From the NCBI GenBank assembly GCA_045588655.1, contig JAZNEP010000028.1:1-64000 (forward strand): a stretch of DNA of 64,000 nt. Reading direction: 5' to 3'. The notes below the pieces were generated by a model. It was given only the letters and a program-made list of their open reading frames with translations. It was not told where the DNA came from and ran no database searches. Of this stretch, positions 51,473-60,505 are shown in pieces (positions within the stretch are counted from its first letter, which is position 1; every line of letters begins with the position of its first letter). Source of the DNA: SVFI01 sp045588655. Its GTDB lineage: Bacteria > Bacillota > Clostridia > Lachnospirales > Lachnospiraceae. Both the position numbers and the translations under genes were made by a program.

Positions 51473-53218
51473 TTATTCCTGTGAATCTGAATCGGTCAGC
51501 ATTGCAACACTACCTCTAATTTCTATTTTCGGTCCGCCGCAGCCCTCCAGATACTCTTTTGTAATGGTCACCTTTCCAATGTTATCATCCTTTGGAATTT
51601 CATACATAATATCCAGCATAAACTCCTCGATAATCGCCCGAAGTGCTCTTGCACCCGTATCCTTTTTCATCGCTTTGTCTGCAATTGCCTCTAATGCGCC
51701 GTCATCAAACTGTAAATCCACTTCATCTAGCGCCAGTAACTTCTGATACTGTTTCAAAATCGCATTTTTCGGCTCTTTTAATATTTTGATATACATATCT
51801 TTATCCAAAGGATCTAAGGTATAGATGATTGGCAATCTTCCAAGAAATTCAGGTATCATACCAAATTTCTTTAAATCTTCAATTGCTACCTGTTTCACAA
51901 TATCTTTGTCTTTGTCAAATTTATCTTTCAGTTCTGCTTCATAACCAATGGATGTTTTTTTGCGAAGTCTCTGCTTGATAATTTCATCCAAATCCGGGAA
52001 CGCGCCACCACAGATAAACAGAATATTTCTTGTATTGATCGTCGTCAATGGTACCATCGCGTTTTTGCTGTTTGCACCTACCGGCACTTCCACTTCCGCA
52101 CCTTCCAATAGCTTGAGCATTCCCTGCTGCACAGACTCACCGGAGACATCTCTTGAGGTTGTCTCCTTTTTCTTTGCAATCTTATCAATCTCATCGATAA
52201 ATATGATTCCCATCTCTGCACGCTCTACATCATTATCTGCCGCTGCAAGAAGCTTAGAAACCACACTCTCAATGTCATCTCCGATATATCCTGCCTCCGT
52301 CAGTGATGTCGCATCTGTAATGGCAAGCGGTACATCCAAAAGCTTGGCCAACGTCTTTACCAGATAGGTCTTTCCGCATCCGGTCGGTCCAATCATAAGC
52401 ATATTGGATTTTTCGATTTCTATCTCATCCATCGTCTGCGTCGCCACTCGCTTATAATGATTATAAACCGCTACCGAAATCACCTTTTTGGCCTGATCCT
52501 GGCCAACTACATATTCATCCAGCTGTGCTTTGATTTTATGTGGCGCCGGAATATTTTTGATATCGAGAATCGGCTTGTCTTTTTTCTTTTTGTCCTTTTT
52601 CTTTTTCTTTTTCAATTTCTGCTTATTCGGAATTCCGCCATCTCCTTGTAAATCTGCCAGATTCACAAAACTGATATTCGGAAATTTGGAGGAAAGTTCA
52701 CTCAGGTCCATACCATAGAATGACGCGTCCATTCGATTTGGATCAAGCATTCCCTGATAATCAAACTGACTGACTGCATCCATCGTTTTGTGCATACAAT
52801 CATTACAAACACAAATGTTATTCGGAAGTTTAAACTGCTTTCCGGTAACACTCTCCGGTCTGCGACACACGAAACAAACATCCTCATACTCCTTGTTTTC
52901 ATCTTCCTCTTCAGCGTCTGTATCTGATTCCTCTTCCTCGTCAACCTCTTCTACATATTCGACATCTGCACCTTGTATATCATCATAATCGTCTTCAAAG
53001 TCATCCTCACTGGCCACATCTTCAATATCGAAATCATCACGGAATTCATCTTCTTCTATATCCGTAATACTCTCATAGTTTGCATTTTTTTGCTTTCCTG
53101 CAGACGAAACAGCCTCATCAAATTCATCCTCTGCAAAATCATCCTCCGAAATCATCTTTTTTCCGATTTCATCCTTTTCTTCTTCCTCAAAAAAAACATC
53201 TTCATCAAAATCTGCCAT
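51473..53218 (-). CDS. clpX: ClpX-type AAA+ unfoldase with acidic N-terminal extension
   Basis: A 581-residue ClpX-like ATPase. Residues 1-110 are a very acidic, disordered-looking extension. A zinc-binding domain (C115, C118, C138, C141; ICVCNDC adds C136) and a lysine-rich linker (about 199-215) follow. The AAA+ core has Walker A GPTGCGKT (277-284), pore GYIG (310-313), Walker B IIFIDEID and sensor GAR (522-524). The ClpP-binding IGF is IGY (424-426). Normal ClpX is about 420 residues. No clpP is nearby. It probably is a paralogue. It follows htrA by 37 bases. Confidence 0.9.
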   Translation of the reverse strand: MADFDEDVFFEEEEKDEIGKKMISEDDFAEDEFDEAVSSAGKQKNANYESITDIEEDEFRDDFDIEDVASEDDFEDDYDDIQGADVEYVEEVDEEEESDTDAEEEDENKEYEDVCFVCRRPESVTGKQFKLPNNICVCNDCMHKTMDAVSQFDYQGMLDPNRMDASFYGMDLSELSSKFPNISFVNLADLQGDGGIPNKQKLKKKKKKDKKKKDKPILDIKNIPAPHKIKAQLDEYVVGQDQAKKVISVAVYNHYKRVATQTMDEIEIEKSNMLMIGPTGCGKTYLVKTLAKLLDVPLAITDATSLTEAGYIGDDIESVVSKLLAAADNDVERAEMGIIFIDEIDKIAKKKETTSRDVSGESVQQGMLKLLEGAEVEVPVGANSKNAMVPLTTINTRNILFICGGAFPDLDEIIKQRLRKKTSIGYEAELKDKFDKDKDIVKQVAIEDLKKFGMIPEFLGRLPIIYTLDPLDKDMYIKILKEPKNAILKQYQKLLALDEVDLQFDDGALEAIADKAMKKDTGARALRAIIEEFMLDIMYEIPKDDNIGKVTITKEYLEGCGGPKIEIRGSVAMLTDSDSQE

Positions 53219-53254
53219 AATCTCTTACACTCCTTTTCTTTTTGAAGTCCCCGT

Positions 53255-54538
53255 TTAATTACGTCCTCCCAGAACAATTTCCATATTTTGCTCCTCATAT
53301 CCCTGTGGTGTCATAACCATAATACCCATTTGTACCCGGCTCCCCTCTTCCGTGCAATCAAGCAACATCGACAGCTCTTCCATAGTCTCTATGCTCTCTC
53401 CATCAAAATAAGTAATAATGTCACCTTTTTTTAGTCCAGCCTCTTCTGCTGCTGTACCTACAAACACCTGGGCGATATATACACCGTACGGAAGTCCGTA
53501 CATCTCATGCACATCCTCCGTCACATTGATACCGGAAATTCCGAGATACCCCTTTTTGTTCTCACTCACCGGTACTCTTGTTTTCTTACTCATAAGCTCT
53601 TCAATGATTGGTCTTGCAGTTGAAATGGGAATAGCATATCCCATACCTTCTATCATACTTCCGGCAATTTTGTTGGAATTAATTCCAATAACTTCACCGT
53701 ACACATTTAATAATGCCCCGCCCGAATTGCCTGGATTAATCGCTGCATCCGTCTGAATCAAAAACTGAGATTGACCACTTTCATCTACGGTATTCTGGCG
53801 ATTTACTGCACTAATCACGCCCGTCGTAACACTCTGTCCATAACCAAGCGCATTTCCGATTGCAATTGCAGGCTCCCCTACTTTTAGTGAATCAGAATCT
53901 CCTAGCGCTGCAATCCGTATTTCCTCTTTTGTCTCTTCCGAAAGCTCTGTAAGAGGTACAGCTATTACAGCCAAATCCACTTCCGCATTCGTGCCTTTTA
54001 CCTGTGCATTACAAGTTCTCTCATCCACAAACTGTACGGAAAGGGATGTCGAATCTGCCACCACATGATGGTTGGTTACAATCAGGAGCTCTTCTTCATT
54101 TTCTCCTACAATGATACCGGAACCGCTCCCCTCATCTTCCTGCTGAAAATGATATCCCCAAAAATCTTCTGTTACCATATAGGTTCCAAAGATAGAAACA
54201 ACAGAAGGCATCACTCGATCCACTACCTTAGTCACATCTGTCACAACTGCCATCTGTGAACTTTCTTTTTCGCTATTCGCTGTATCGGTCGTATCAATCT
54301 CACCACTTGTCACATACGTATCCGAATCGTTGTTTCTTTCCTCACTTGCTGTCTCATCCGCCTCTCTGCTTATTTCTTCTACTTTTTCCAATGGAGTATG
54401 GGGCTGATTATCCCCTTTCTGCTGCGAATCAGAAACCGGAAACAAATACAGAATCACCACAATGGCAAGTCCTGCAAAACTTCCGAATAATATTCCGGAG
54501 AAAATCATTCCCATGATTTTTGATATATTTTTCGACAT
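53255..54538 (-). CDS. HtrA/DegP-like membrane-anchored serine protease
   Basis: A 427-residue protein with an N-terminal helix (about 12-34), a Glu/Ser/Thr-rich linker, a trypsin-like domain with triad H158 (TNHHVV), D188 (AEVDLAVI) and S272 (NPGNSGGAL), and one PDZ domain (about 320-425). Such proteases degrade misfolded exported proteins. AGAGGT precedes the ATG. It lies 33 bases after the glycosyltransferase gene and precedes clpX, with no promoter visible between them. Confidence 0.93.
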   Translation of the reverse strand: MSKNISKIMGMIFSGILFGSFAGLAIVVILYLFPVSDSQQKGDNQPHTPLEKVEEISREADETASEERNNDSDTYVTSGEIDTTDTANSEKESSQMAVVTDVTKVVDRVMPSVVSIFGTYMVTEDFWGYHFQQEDEGSGSGIIVGENEEELLIVTNHHVVADSTSLSVQFVDERTCNAQVKGTNAEVDLAVIAVPLTELSEETKEEIRIAALGDSDSLKVGEPAIAIGNALGYGQSVTTGVISAVNRQNTVDESGQSQFLIQTDAAINPGNSGGALLNVYGEVIGINSNKIAGSMIEGMGYAIPISTARPIIEELMSKKTRVPVSENKKGYLGISGINVTEDVHEMYGLPYGVYIAQVFVGTAAEEAGLKKGDIITYFDGESIETMEELSMLLDCTEEGSRVQMGIMVMTPQGYEEQNMEIVLGGRN

Positions 54539-54571
54539 ACCTGTTTACCTCTTTTACTCACTCTAATACTG

Positions 54572-55498
54572 TCATCTGTTCCAGTAATTAAGGTTTGATG
54601 TGCACCTAAGCACCATTCGTCTTGGCAACTTTTTATATTGCTTTCCAAGCCGATAACCGATGAATTTACAACCACTGGTATAAATCAACCGGATAATCTC
54701 TTTTTTATGTCCCTCTTTCCACAAATATTGAGCGGTTTGCTTCACCATGGAAATCCCCTCCGATTCTGAAGAAATCCCCTCAAAAACCTCCGGGTGCTGT
54801 GCCTGTGACACCCCCAGATCGAAATTACGTTTCAACTGTTCTATTCCCGAGTAGTTATGCGAATGATATACCATCGCATCTGCTGTATAAGCAATCGAAT
54901 AGCCTGCCTTCACTACTTTGGCTGCATAAATCATATCTTCGTTAAATATAGCGCGTTTGACAAACCCACCCACCTGTTCATAGACATCTCGCCTATACGC
55001 TGCACATACATCCGAACAAAAATAGGTTTTAATCCCAAGCCTTGGTATATCCTCCATCGATTTAACCATGCTTCTATCCGGATAATTAAACTGTCTGGTA
55101 TACTTTTCAATTTCACCTGCATCGGACTTTGGGAGCTGCCTAGCGTAGCTGACTGCCACTCCATCCTCAGAAAGCGGACGGATCAGATGCTCAATTAGCT
55201 TATCATCTGCCGGTAATGCATCCTGTGTCATCATAACAAACACATCTGCTTTGGAGTATTTAAGCGCACGTCGCCTGGTTCCGGCATGATCAAACTCATA
55301 CGATGAAATATGTTTAATACTAAGATTTCTATATTTTTCCTTGTAAGGACGTCCATAAACAAGTCGTTCAAAATAAGTTTGTTCTGTATTCATTATCAGA
55401 ATATGCGAAATCTCTACCGTCTGCTTTTCAAGCCGGTCCAGCAACTCAAAAAACATCGAATCCGGCTTGTATGTTGGTATTATCACATCTACTGTCAT
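54572..55498 (-). CDS. Family 2 glycosyltransferase
   Basis: This 308-residue GT2 enzyme begins VDVIIPTYKPDSMFFELLDRL and has the acidic MMTQDALPADDKL (DxD-like, about residues 85-95). The acceptor region FNEDMIYAAKVVKAGYSIAYTADAMVYHSH is also present. The sugar is unknown; the pattern is near rhamnosyltransferases. The ATG at 55498 follows AGAGGGAAG. The terminator of the LCP gene is directly upstream. Confidence 0.88.
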   Translation of the reverse strand: MTVDVIIPTYKPDSMFFELLDRLEKQTVEISHILIMNTEQTYFERLVYGRPYKEKYRNLSIKHISSYEFDHAGTRRRALKYSKADVFVMMTQDALPADDKLIEHLIRPLSEDGVAVSYARQLPKSDAGEIEKYTRQFNYPDRSMVKSMEDIPRLGIKTYFCSDVCAAYRRDVYEQVGGFVKRAIFNEDMIYAAKVVKAGYSIAYTADAMVYHSHNYSGIEQLKRNFDLGVSQAQHPEVFEGISSESEGISMVKQTAQYLWKEGHKKEIIRLIYTSGCKFIGYRLGKQYKKLPRRMVLRCTSNLNYWNR

Positions 55499-55513
55499 TC
55501 TTACTTCCCTCTT

Positions 55514-55548
55514 TAAAAAAAGGGGCACCGGTCGGTGATGCCCCTTTT
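55514..55548 (-). terminator. Intrinsic terminator after the LCP gene, 16 bases before the GT2 start
   Basis: On the minus strand AAAAGGGGCA pairs with TGCCCCTTTT (outer stem 55518-55527 and 55539-55548), with an inner CACCG/CGGTG stem and a run of seven T. The GT2 ribosome site begins right after the T run. Confidence 0.92.
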
Positions 55549-55558
55549 GGATTTCTTC

Positions 55559-56686
55559 TTATCTTCCTGTTCTTCGATGTATCTCCGCAGCAATGGTCTC
55601 TACCTGTGTGGACGGTGCATAATCTGATGTATTTTCAAACAGGAACTTATGAAGCTCAGTTACATCCGACTTTACATCTGTACTCATTACACAACTTGCT
55701 GATCCGACACTTCCGGTTGTACGATACTGTTCTGTCGGAAAACCGCCTGTCTCCCCGATGGAATAACTTGCCACATCCGCAAGCAGGTCCATCACTTCCT
55801 TAAACGACAAGGAGGTCGAGATTTCCTCAAAAATCGTATTTGCAGCTTTATTTAACGCTGCAATATTGCCGCTTTTCGCCTTGGCAAGAATCGCTTCTAT
55901 TACTTCTCTCTGTCTCTCTGTACGTTTAAAATCATCACCGGCCGTATAACGAATTCTACAATAGGAAACTGCCTGAATTCCGTTTAATGTCTGCATACCG
56001 GTCTTAGTTACCTTTTCAAACGATGACTTTCCAAGTGATTCTGAAGTCTCTACCTGATAGTTGTTCAGATGCGAAATTTCAGCTTCATCCACTTCTATCT
56101 CAATACCACCAAGTGCATCAATCGTGTCTGCCACACCGGCCCAACCAACCGTCACATAATCCGTAATATTCATATCCAGATTCATATTTAACATATTTAT
56201 CGCCTGCAAAGGACCACCCTGTGCATAAGCAGAATTGGCTTTTCCATACGAATCATTTCCAAGGTTTAAGTAGGTGTCACGATATACTGACACCAGCTTC
56301 ACTTCCTTTGTTTTTTCATTGATGGAAGCAATAATAATGGTATCACTACGATTTCCCTTACCAAGAGAATTGTCTCTGGCATCTACACCAAACAGCGCAA
56401 CATTACGATAGGTTTCCATGTGTCCGCTAACTACCTCATTCTTGGCAATTTCATCCGAGTTTAATTTATTTTGCCCCGATATTCCCTGATTAATCACAAT
56501 CTCTTCTTCCGGTAGCTCTGTCCGGTCAATCTTTCCATATAGGCTCACCACATATAAGGCGATTACCATAAGAAACAACACAAACAACTCAACCGCAATT
56601 AAAATAATACGGTTACGCTTTCTTCTTGCACGCTCTGCCTTCGTCAGTCTCTTCTTTCCGGTACTTTTCTGTTTTGTATTTCCCAT
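55559..56686 (-). CDS. LytR-CpsA-Psr (LCP) family cell-wall glycopolymer transferase
   Basis: This 375-residue protein has a basic cytoplasmic N-terminus, one helix (about 28-48), and the LCP domain. The domain shows NVALFGVDARDNSLGKGNRSDTIIIASI (Asp/Arg residues), LVSVYRDTYLNL and YCRIRYTAGDDFKRTERQREVIEAI. LCP proteins attach polyprenyl-linked glycopolymers (teichoic acid, capsule) to peptidoglycan. It follows the sugar-transferase gene and ends the series with a terminator. Confidence 0.94.
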   Translation of the reverse strand: MGNTKQKSTGKKRLTKAERARRKRNRIILIAVELFVLFLMVIALYVVSLYGKIDRTELPEEEIVINQGISGQNKLNSDEIAKNEVVSGHMETYRNVALFGVDARDNSLGKGNRSDTIIIASINEKTKEVKLVSVYRDTYLNLGNDSYGKANSAYAQGGPLQAINMLNMNLDMNITDYVTVGWAGVADTIDALGGIEIEVDEAEISHLNNYQVETSESLGKSSFEKVTKTGMQTLNGIQAVSYCRIRYTAGDDFKRTERQREVIEAILAKAKSGNIAALNKAANTIFEEISTSLSFKEVMDLLADVASYSIGETGGFPTEQYRTTGSVGSASCVMSTDVKSDVTELHKFLFENTSDYAPSTQVETIAAEIHRRTGR

Positions 56687-56718
56687 TTCTATGACTCCTT
56701 GCTACATTCCTTGGGTCT

Positions 56719-58134
56719 TTAATATGCATTTTTATTAATAAAACCCTTAAAAATAGTGAGAAACAGTATTTTTATATCTAATCCTATGGTCCAATTTTCA
56801 ATATAGAACAAATCACAATCAATACGTTTACGAATCGAAGTATCTCCTCTGTATCCATTGACTTGTGCCCATCCGGTCATACCCGGACGCACCTGATGTT
56901 TAATCATATACCTTGGAATCTCTTCTTTGAATTTTTCTACAAAAAATGGGCGCTCCGGTCTTGGTCCGACCAGACTCATATCTCCCAAAAGCACATTAAA
57001 GAGCTGTGGCAGCTCATCCATGCTTGTTCTTCTCAATATTTTTCCGACTTTTGTTACACGCGGATCATCTCTTGTGGTCCACTCTTTTTTCTCTTCCTGT
57101 GGTTTTTGCATTTCCATGGTACGAAACTTGTACATCTGGAACGGCTTATTGTGCAGTCCCACTCTTTCCTGTTTGAAGATAATCGGCCCCTTACTTGTCG
57201 CTTTCACCAATATAGAAGTCAAAATCAACAACGGTGAAAACAGAATAATTGCACAAAAACCACCAACAATATCAAGAACTCGCTTTAATATTCTATTCAG
57301 TGTATTGGTCAAAGGAACATGTCTGATATTGATGACTGGAAGACCATTTAGATCCTCTGTATACGGTTTACTCGGAATCACACTATGGTAATCCGGTATA
57401 AACTTGGTATGCACTCCTGATTTTTCACATAAGCTTACAATATCTTCCAAACGTCCATAATTTTCAAGGGCGAGTGTCACTGCAATCTCATCCAACTTAT
57501 TTTCCGGAAGAATATAAAAAAGATTATCAATCTGTCCAATTACTTTTATGCCTCTGTATTCTGTTCCTCTCGGGATATTATCGTCAAGAATACCTCTGAC
57601 CACATAGCCCCACTGAGGATTCTGACAAATTCTGTCAATATACAGCTCTGCCGCACGCGAATATCCAACTAAAAGAATGTACTTGATATTGTATCCTTTT
57701 TTTCGGAGTACACGCAACCACTTATGAATTGCTGCCCTAAGTGCAGAATCACCTATGATATTGAGAAGGTAAAAATAAAAAATCATCGTTCTCGAGAAAT
57801 CATCCAGATGGAGAACGAACAATGCACCGATAAACAGCACAAATCCTACTGTATTGGCACGGATAATATTATAAACCTCTCTACGTATACTTCCGGCTCT
57901 CTTGGCCGTATACATATTAAAAAGATAGTACAAAAATAAATACCCCGGAATAATCAGATACAGGGCAGTAAAATAAGTCCTACCACTTAAAGCTCCTACA
58001 TCCGCCCCTGTATAAAACGGTCGGATTCCACTTCGGAACTTTAAAAACCAGGCCATTGAATATGCAATAAATATAACAAATGCATCAAGCACTACATGAA
58101 GTCTATTAAAAATCTTTTGATTATCTTTTATCAT
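56719..58134 (-). CDS. Polyprenyl glycosylphosphotransferase (initiating sugar transferase)
   Basis: This 471-residue WbaP/CpsE-like enzyme has four N-terminal helices, a CoA-binding-like domain, and a C-terminal sugar-transferase domain. That domain shows KRVLDIVGGFCAIILFSP, FKQERVGLHNKPFQMYKFRTM and SLVGPRPERP. It transfers a sugar phosphate from a UDP-sugar to undecaprenyl phosphate, the first step in assembly of an exopolysaccharide or capsule. The ATG at 58134 follows AGGTGA. Confidence 0.95.
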   Translation of the reverse strand: MIKDNQKIFNRLHVVLDAFVIFIAYSMAWFLKFRSGIRPFYTGADVGALSGRTYFTALYLIIPGYLFLYYLFNMYTAKRAGSIRREVYNIIRANTVGFVLFIGALFVLHLDDFSRTMIFYFYLLNIIGDSALRAAIHKWLRVLRKKGYNIKYILLVGYSRAAELYIDRICQNPQWGYVVRGILDDNIPRGTEYRGIKVIGQIDNLFYILPENKLDEIAVTLALENYGRLEDIVSLCEKSGVHTKFIPDYHSVIPSKPYTEDLNGLPVINIRHVPLTNTLNRILKRVLDIVGGFCAIILFSPLLILTSILVKATSKGPIIFKQERVGLHNKPFQMYKFRTMEMQKPQEEKKEWTTRDDPRVTKVGKILRRTSMDELPQLFNVLLGDMSLVGPRPERPFFVEKFKEEIPRYMIKHQVRPGMTGWAQVNGYRGDTSIRKRIDCDLFYIENWTIGLDIKILFLTIFKGFINKNAY

Positions 58135-58190
58135 GGTCAATCACCTAATCTCAAATAACATCAACATTTTACATTATTTCACGGAAAAGG

Positions 58191-59162
58191 TCAACCTTCC
58201 ACAAATCTGCGCAACACGTTATACCACATCTCCATCTGCAGTCGGAAATAGAATTTAAAGCGCTTTACAGAAAAAGGAATCCTATGTTTACGCCCCTCCA
58301 TAGAGAGCGATAACCGAAGCCCCCTAATCAATCCTTTTAGGTATATTTTACCCAGTCCCTTTTTGATAAAAAAGAGGATTTTGATTCCAAAACCGATAAG
58401 CAACAATGGGAGATTTAAAACAATCTGGAGAAACGGCATATTTTTTGCAATCAAATAAATGCTGTTTTGCGAAGATAGTCTTACCTTAAACTCATTATAT
58501 CTGGACCCACTGAATCCACTTCCTGCATGATATACCACGGCCTCCGGACAATACCCGTTTTTATATCCATACAGCCGCGCACGATACCCGATATCGATAT
58601 CTTCTAAATATGCAAAATGAAGCTCATCGAAATACCCTATCTCTTTAAACACACTGCGACGATAGATAGCGGCACCTCCGCAGGCTGCAAACACATCCCC
58701 CGGTGTGGTAAAACGCTTGGCAGATTTTCCTTTTCCTCTGGCAAAGGCCCAACCAAGCGCGCAATAATAATCCCCCGCATCATCAATGATATCCGGTTGC
58801 TTCATAGACAGCATCTTTGAGGAAAAACTAAAATAAGACGGATGCATCTCCATCGCATATTCTAATCGTTCCACAAAATCATGCTCCACAATGGTATCAT
58901 TATTGAGCAGTAGAACATATTCGGTCTCTGCTTCCTTAATTCCAACGTTCACTGCATAACTGAATCCGGTATTCTCTTCCAGTTCCATTAGTTTTACCCA
59001 CGGAAACTTCTCTTTGATCCTAAGAACACTCCCATCCGTTGACCCGTTGTCTACAACAATCGTTTCGAAGGTTGTCTTTTGGGAACGCTTTAAAAAGGTA
59101 AGACACTCTTCCAAATATGCAATTCCATTATAATTTGGTATCACAACTGTGGTTTTTATCAT
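58191..59162 (-). CDS. Family 2 glycosyltransferase, rhamnosyltransferase-like
   Basis: This 323-residue GT2 enzyme has TTVVIPNYNGIAYLEECLTFLKRS, VDNGSTDGS, LLLNNDTIVEHDFVERLE (acidic metal site) and AYLEDIDIGYRARLYGYKNGYCPEAVVYHAGSG. A hydrophobic C-terminal segment follows. It is similar to rhamnan-type transferases. The gene starts two bases after the next-upstream GT2 gene's stop, with the site GAGGAAAT spanning the junction. Confidence 0.9.
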   Translation of the reverse strand: MIKTTVVIPNYNGIAYLEECLTFLKRSQKTTFETIVVDNGSTDGSVLRIKEKFPWVKLMELEENTGFSYAVNVGIKEAETEYVLLLNNDTIVEHDFVERLEYAMEMHPSYFSFSSKMLSMKQPDIIDDAGDYYCALGWAFARGKGKSAKRFTTPGDVFAACGGAAIYRRSVFKEIGYFDELHFAYLEDIDIGYRARLYGYKNGYCPEAVVYHAGSGFSGSRYNEFKVRLSSQNSIYLIAKNMPFLQIVLNLPLLLIGFGIKILFFIKKGLGKIYLKGLIRGLRLSLSMEGRKHRIPFSVKRFKFYFRLQMEMWYNVLRRFVEG

Positions 59163-59164
59163 CC

Positions 59165-60505
59165 TTATTTCCTCACAATAAAATCAGGCAGATATACAAT
59201 TCTTCCCTTGTCCTTTTCCGCCTCAGAGAAACTTCTATCCTCTCTCCAACGAACACAGGAGAGCTTCTCACTCTTCCAATCTGCATCTAGTTTTAACGCA
59301 GCCTTATGCAGATACCCACTATATCTGCTGTTCATTCCTACAAACAATTCTTTTCCGTCCACCACAGGACCTTGCACAATTCTTCCGCGCCTCACTACTT
59401 TCCCGCATACAGCCATAACGTCCTTACGCACCGTAAATATATCTGGCTCATATACGATTTCATAAAATCCCAGATGCCTGGTGTGATTGACTGACACCTG
59501 CCATCCATTCTGCGCAGCAAACTGTTCCAAGGCGCGTTTTCCCGCTTCATACGCATATCGCTTACTCTCCGGATTATCTGCTGTTGATGCCATATGTGCT
59601 CTCCAATGATACAGTACCTTCGGCACATGGCCGATTTTCTGCCTCATTACATCCTTCGCATATGGAATATACGCTTGGAACTCCCCGTTTAATGGCAATT
59701 TTGTCTGCTTTTTATATAATTCATATGACTCTCTTTCAATTTCATATACTGCCTGCAAAAACAAATCATAATCCTGTGCCCCATCATACGTCGGACGGAA
59801 CGATAATTTTTCCATCAACGCCCGGCTCAACACAGTAAAGTGACAAATATAATTATTTGAAAGCAGAAAATCCAAATTAAAATCCGGTTTAAAGTTCGGT
59901 TCAAAACGGATACTACCATCCTCATTTATCTTATCTTCATCCGTGTACACCATTTCATAGTCCATCGTCTGAAGGAGACTTGCAATCTCATAAAGCGCAT
60001 TCGGATGTAACATATCATCATGATCAAGCAGACCTATATAGTCACCGTCTGCTTTTTTTAATGCTTCATTGGTATTCTCCGAAATTCCTTTATTCTCTTT
60101 CAATGGCATATAACATATTCTATCATCTGAATAAGTCTCTACTACCCGTTTTACTTTATCCGTCGCCGATGCATCCGCAATCACAAGCTGCCACTTTGGA
60201 TAGGTCTGTACGCAGACAGAATCCATCATCTGCTTGAGATAATCCTCTTTTGTCTCGTAAGCTGGAACGACAATACTAAACCGATATTCTTTTGCCCACT
60301 TCAATCCGCTCATCTGCTGTCTCTTAGCCAAATCACCAGCATCCATTCTCGTTGCTTCTGCCATATTTACCGGACCACTATATTGATTTGCCCGCAACTG
60401 ATCCGGATCCGGACCAAACCATCCGAGACGTTCCATCATAGCGTAAAGCGTCGGAAAAATTCCATTTCTTTTAAGAAAAGAAATCGTTCTACTAATCTGA
60501 CTCAT
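59165..60505 (-). CDS. Family 2 glycosyltransferase with N-terminal extension
   Basis: This 446-residue protein has an N-terminal helical part (MSQISRTISFLKRNGIFPTLYAMMERLGW) like those of teichoic-acid-type GT2 enzymes. The GT2 core contains FSIVVPAYETKEDYLKQMMDSVC, LLDHDDMLHPNALYEIA (DxD-like DHDD) and YTDEDKINEDG. The ATG at 60505 follows GGGAGGTG and overlaps the end of the upstream membrane-protein gene by 14 bases. Confidence 0.9.
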   Translation of the reverse strand: MSQISRTISFLKRNGIFPTLYAMMERLGWFGPDPDQLRANQYSGPVNMAEATRMDAGDLAKRQQMSGLKWAKEYRFSIVVPAYETKEDYLKQMMDSVCVQTYPKWQLVIADASATDKVKRVVETYSDDRICYMPLKENKGISENTNEALKKADGDYIGLLDHDDMLHPNALYEIASLLQTMDYEMVYTDEDKINEDGSIRFEPNFKPDFNLDFLLSNNYICHFTVLSRALMEKLSFRPTYDGAQDYDLFLQAVYEIERESYELYKKQTKLPLNGEFQAYIPYAKDVMRQKIGHVPKVLYHWRAHMASTADNPESKRYAYEAGKRALEQFAAQNGWQVSVNHTRHLGFYEIVYEPDIFTVRKDVMAVCGKVVRRGRIVQGPVVDGKELFVGMNSRYSGYLHKAALKLDADWKSEKLSCVRWREDRSFSEAEKDKGRIVYLPDFIVRK

